Under the pieces are notes generated by a model. It was not told where the DNA came from, did no database searches, and was given only the letters and a program-made list of their open reading frames with translations. From assembly GCA_958438185.1 (NCBI GenBank), contig CAUBQU010000088.1, positions 1-6,125 on the forward strand: a DNA stretch of 6,125 bases. The letters are read 5' to 3'. Both the position numbers and the translations under genes were made by a program. Below, piece after piece: positions 4,901-6,125 of this stretch. Each line of letters begins with the position of its first letter. The first letter of the stretch is position 1. Source of the DNA: an uncultured Oscillospiraceae bacterium. GTDB taxonomy: Bacteria > Bacillota > Clostridia > Oscillospirales > Oscillospiraceae.

Positions 4901-5809
4901 TTGAAAAATCTGCGCCGCAGCTTTGTGCGGTTTTGTTACCGAAATCAGAACAAGGGCATCCCGAATCTGATGCTCTATCTTGCCATTGGCAATCTCATCG
5001 TCTATTTTTTCTCCCTGGCAGACCCCAGCAACGCAATCTATGGGCTGCTGCGCTTTGATGGCACGAAGATCCTGCACGGCCAGGTCTGGCGGCTATTCTC
5101 TTATATTTTTACTTACCTGCAGGATACCACCGGCGTGGGGCTCTTCCTGGGGCTTATCTCCATGCTGTGCTACTATTTCATGGGCAGAATGCTGGAGCGG
5201 CAGTGGGGCGTGCTGCGGTTTAATCTTTACTATCTGACAGGTGTCGTCGTCATGGACATCGCCGCGCTGCTCATCGGCTGCAGCGCCACGACGACGTATC
5301 TCAACGCCAGCTTGTTCCTGGCCATCGCGACGATCATGCCCGACGCCAGGTTCCTCTTGTTTTATATTATCCCGGTCAAGGCGAAATATCTGGCCTGGGT
5401 CGATATTCTGCTCACGGCCTGGGGCATTGTGACGGCCCTGCTGCGCTGCATCGGCCTGGGAATCCTGACCGTCCGGATGACGCTGTTCTGCCTGTTCCCG
5501 CTGCTGGCGGTGGCCAACTATTTCCTCTTCTTTGGCAAGCAGGCGGCCAATCTGCTGCCGGATTCCCTGCGCTACCGCAAAACGCAGACCCAGAAAAATT
5601 TCCGCGCCAAGGCGGCCCCGGGGCCGAACCCCAACTGGGCGGGCAATTACCGCAGTGCCTCCGGTACACGGCCCTACCGGCACAAGTGCACCGTCTGCGG
5701 CCGGACAGATACGGAGTACCCCAATCTGGAATTCCGCTACTGCTCCCGCTGCAAAGGCTACTACTGCTATTGCCAGGACCATATCAATAACCACGAGCAC
5801 ATTCAATAA
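4901..5809 (+). CDS. Rhomboid-fold membrane pseudoprotease with C-terminal Cys/His-rich zinc-ribbon-like domain
   Basis: Predicted multi-pass membrane protein of 302 residues. The rhomboid plan is visible: a first helix (22-40), the loop motif VWRLFSYIFTY (62-72, the rhomboid/derlin WR signature), helices at 79-95 and 106-127, then a segment aligning with the catalytic helix. There the usual GxSG is NASL (135-138): Ser137 is kept but both glycines are lost, and no His-containing helix follows, so a serine protease dyad is absent. Residues 222-260 form a polar linker. The tail has C263-x2-C266, C281-x2-C284, C289, C291, H294, H298 and H300, a likely zinc-binding module. The start is a TTG at 4901 with AAGGAAG 9 bases upstream; the next in-frame Met is at residue 24. 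A role in membrane-protein binding or quality control, as for derlins, is inference only. Confidence 0.78.
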   Translation: MKNLRRSFVRFCYRNQNKGIPNLMLYLAIGNLIVYFFSLADPSNAIYGLLRFDGTKILHGQVWRLFSYIFTYLQDTTGVGLFLGLISMLCYYFMGRMLERQWGVLRFNLYYLTGVVVMDIAALLIGCSATTTYLNASLFLAIATIMPDARFLLFYIIPVKAKYLAWVDILLTAWGIVTALLRCIGLGILTVRMTLFCLFPLLAVANYFLFFGKQAANLLPDSLRYRKTQTQKNFRAKAAPGPNPNWAGNYRSASGTRPYRHKCTVCGRTDTEYPNLEFRYCSRCKGYYCYCQDHINNHEHIQ

Positions 5810-6040
5810 CGTCTTCAACGCATAGCAGCTGCTTAAAATCCAGACCGCAAAAAAGCCTCGCAGAGTTTGCGCCGCGCACGGCGCAAATAAATTCCAATCC
5901 GTTTTTTCCGGCGGCATGTACGTCGGGAAAAACTCTTCTCAGCTCGCAAACGTGCGAGCTGAGCGCCAACGGCGCGCAGCGAGTGCGCTGCAGCGAGCTG
6001 CAATCCCCTCAAACGAGAGCCCAGCGAAGCGGGTCTCGTT

Positions 6041-6076
6041 TGAGAAGTTGTCAAAAATTTTTTTGACAACTTCTCA
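6041..6076. repeat. 17-bp perfect inverted repeat with a two-base centre
   Basis: Positions 6041-6057 are exactly complementary to 6060-6076, separated only by TT, giving AT-rich cores flanked by TTGTC/GACAA. It is the longest perfect palindrome in the window. It shares bases 6041-6044 with the preceding hairpin. It lacks a separate T-tract, but its own A/T centre can act as one when transcribed through either strand. Confidence 0.85.
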
Positions 6077-6085
6077 TAAAACCAC

Positions 6086-6113
6086 CTCCCGGCGCGGATA
6101 CTAGCGCCGGGAG
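6086..6113 (+). promoter_or_regulatory. Hairpin hiding a possible Shine-Dalgarno at the window end
   Basis: CTCCCGGCGC (6086-6095) pairs perfectly with GCGCCGGGAG (6104-6113) around GGATACTA. GGGAG at the end of the 3' arm lies 8 bases before an ATG at 6122, so if a gene starts there, its ribosome binding site would be locked in the stem. Only four bases of that possible gene are in the window. Confidence 0.4.
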
Positions 6114-6125
6114 ATGATGTTATGA

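Larger units (their letters stand above)
5810..6121. repeat. Palindrome-rich intergenic region with at least seven inverted repeats
   Basis: No convincing gene lies here. Inverted repeats in order: TTTGCGCC/GGCGCAAA (5866-5887); TCAGCTCGCA/TGCGAGCTGA with a 4-base loop (5939-5962); GCGCC/GGCGC (5963-5975); GCAGCG/CGCTGC (5976-5991); CTCAAACGAGA/TCTCGTTTGAG (6008-6044); a 17-bp perfect pair TGAGAAGTTGTCAAAAA with its complement around TT (6041-6076); and CTCCCGGCGC/GCGCCGGGAG (6086-6113). GCAGCGAG also occurs as a direct repeat (5976 and 5990). Such density is typical of interspersed repeats (REP- or MITE-like) or a structured RNA. None has a clean T-tract after it on the plus strand, so the terminator of the rhomboid-like gene is unclear. 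Confidence 0.7.

Noticed and set aside
5093..5917. 274-codon minus-strand open frame opposite the rhomboid-like gene
   Set aside because: Shadow frame; the plus strand has the WR motif, membrane helices and the Cys/His tail.
5833..6069. 78-codon minus-strand open frame in the palindrome-rich region
   Set aside because: It begins with a TTG inside the 17-bp palindrome, is translated almost wholly from inverted repeats, is rich in Arg and Ala, and lacks a good ribosome binding site; more likely a by-product of the repeats.
5866..6113. CRISPR array in the repeat-rich end
   Set aside because: The repeats are differing inverted repeats with no regular unit and spacer periodicity, and no cas gene is present.

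Overview
The window looks like chromosomal DNA of a GC-rich anaerobic Firmicute, most likely a gut Clostridia member of the Oscillospiraceae/Ruminococcaceae type. This is inferred from GC-rich coding DNA, strong AGGAGG-type ribosome binding sites, two TTG starts, sigma70/SigA-type promoters, and the gene families present (PDGLE-fused CbiM, an orphan ECF S-component, a rhomboid pseudoprotease with a cysteine-rich tail). No phage, transposase, CRISPR, rRNA or tRNA gene was seen.

Layout. (1) Positions 64-2812, minus strand: a cobalt/nickel ECF importer operon in the order cbiM-PDGLE fusion (2812-1763), cbiQ (1631-819), cbiO (783-64). It has a recognisable promoter at 2839-2867 and no cobalamin riboswitch. 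The 131-base gap between cbiM and cbiQ holds a long hairpin and a perfect 12-bp tandem repeat. (2) Positions 3014-3853, plus strand: a drug/metabolite-transporter (EamA-like) permease, divergent from the cobalt operon, with a GC-rich leader hairpin touching its ribosome binding site. (3) Positions 3856-3927: two hairpins forming a bidirectional terminator between convergent genes. (4) Positions 4588-3941, minus strand: an orphan ECF S-component (vitamin-type substrate-binding membrane protein). Its roughly 125-nt leader can fold in two mutually exclusive ways. (5) Positions 4901-5809, plus strand: a rhomboid-fold membrane protein that lacks the protease dyad and carries a C-terminal Cys/His-rich, zinc-ribbon-like domain. 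(6) Positions 5810-6121: no convincing gene, but a dense run of inverted repeats, ending in a hairpin whose 3' arm contains a possible Shine-Dalgarno for an ATG at the very end of the window.

How the parts work together. CbiM-PDGLE binds the metal ion, CbiQ couples, and CbiO hydrolyses ATP, giving Co2+ or Ni2+ uptake for corrinoids or nickel enzymes. The orphan S-component probably uses a shared EcfA-A'-T module encoded elsewhere; whether it could use CbiQO is unknown. The other two genes have no clear link to metal uptake. The points most worth a second look are the alternative-fold leader of the S-component gene, the palindrome-rich 3' region, and the rhomboid pseudoprotease. All promoter, terminator and RNA-fold calls were made by eye.
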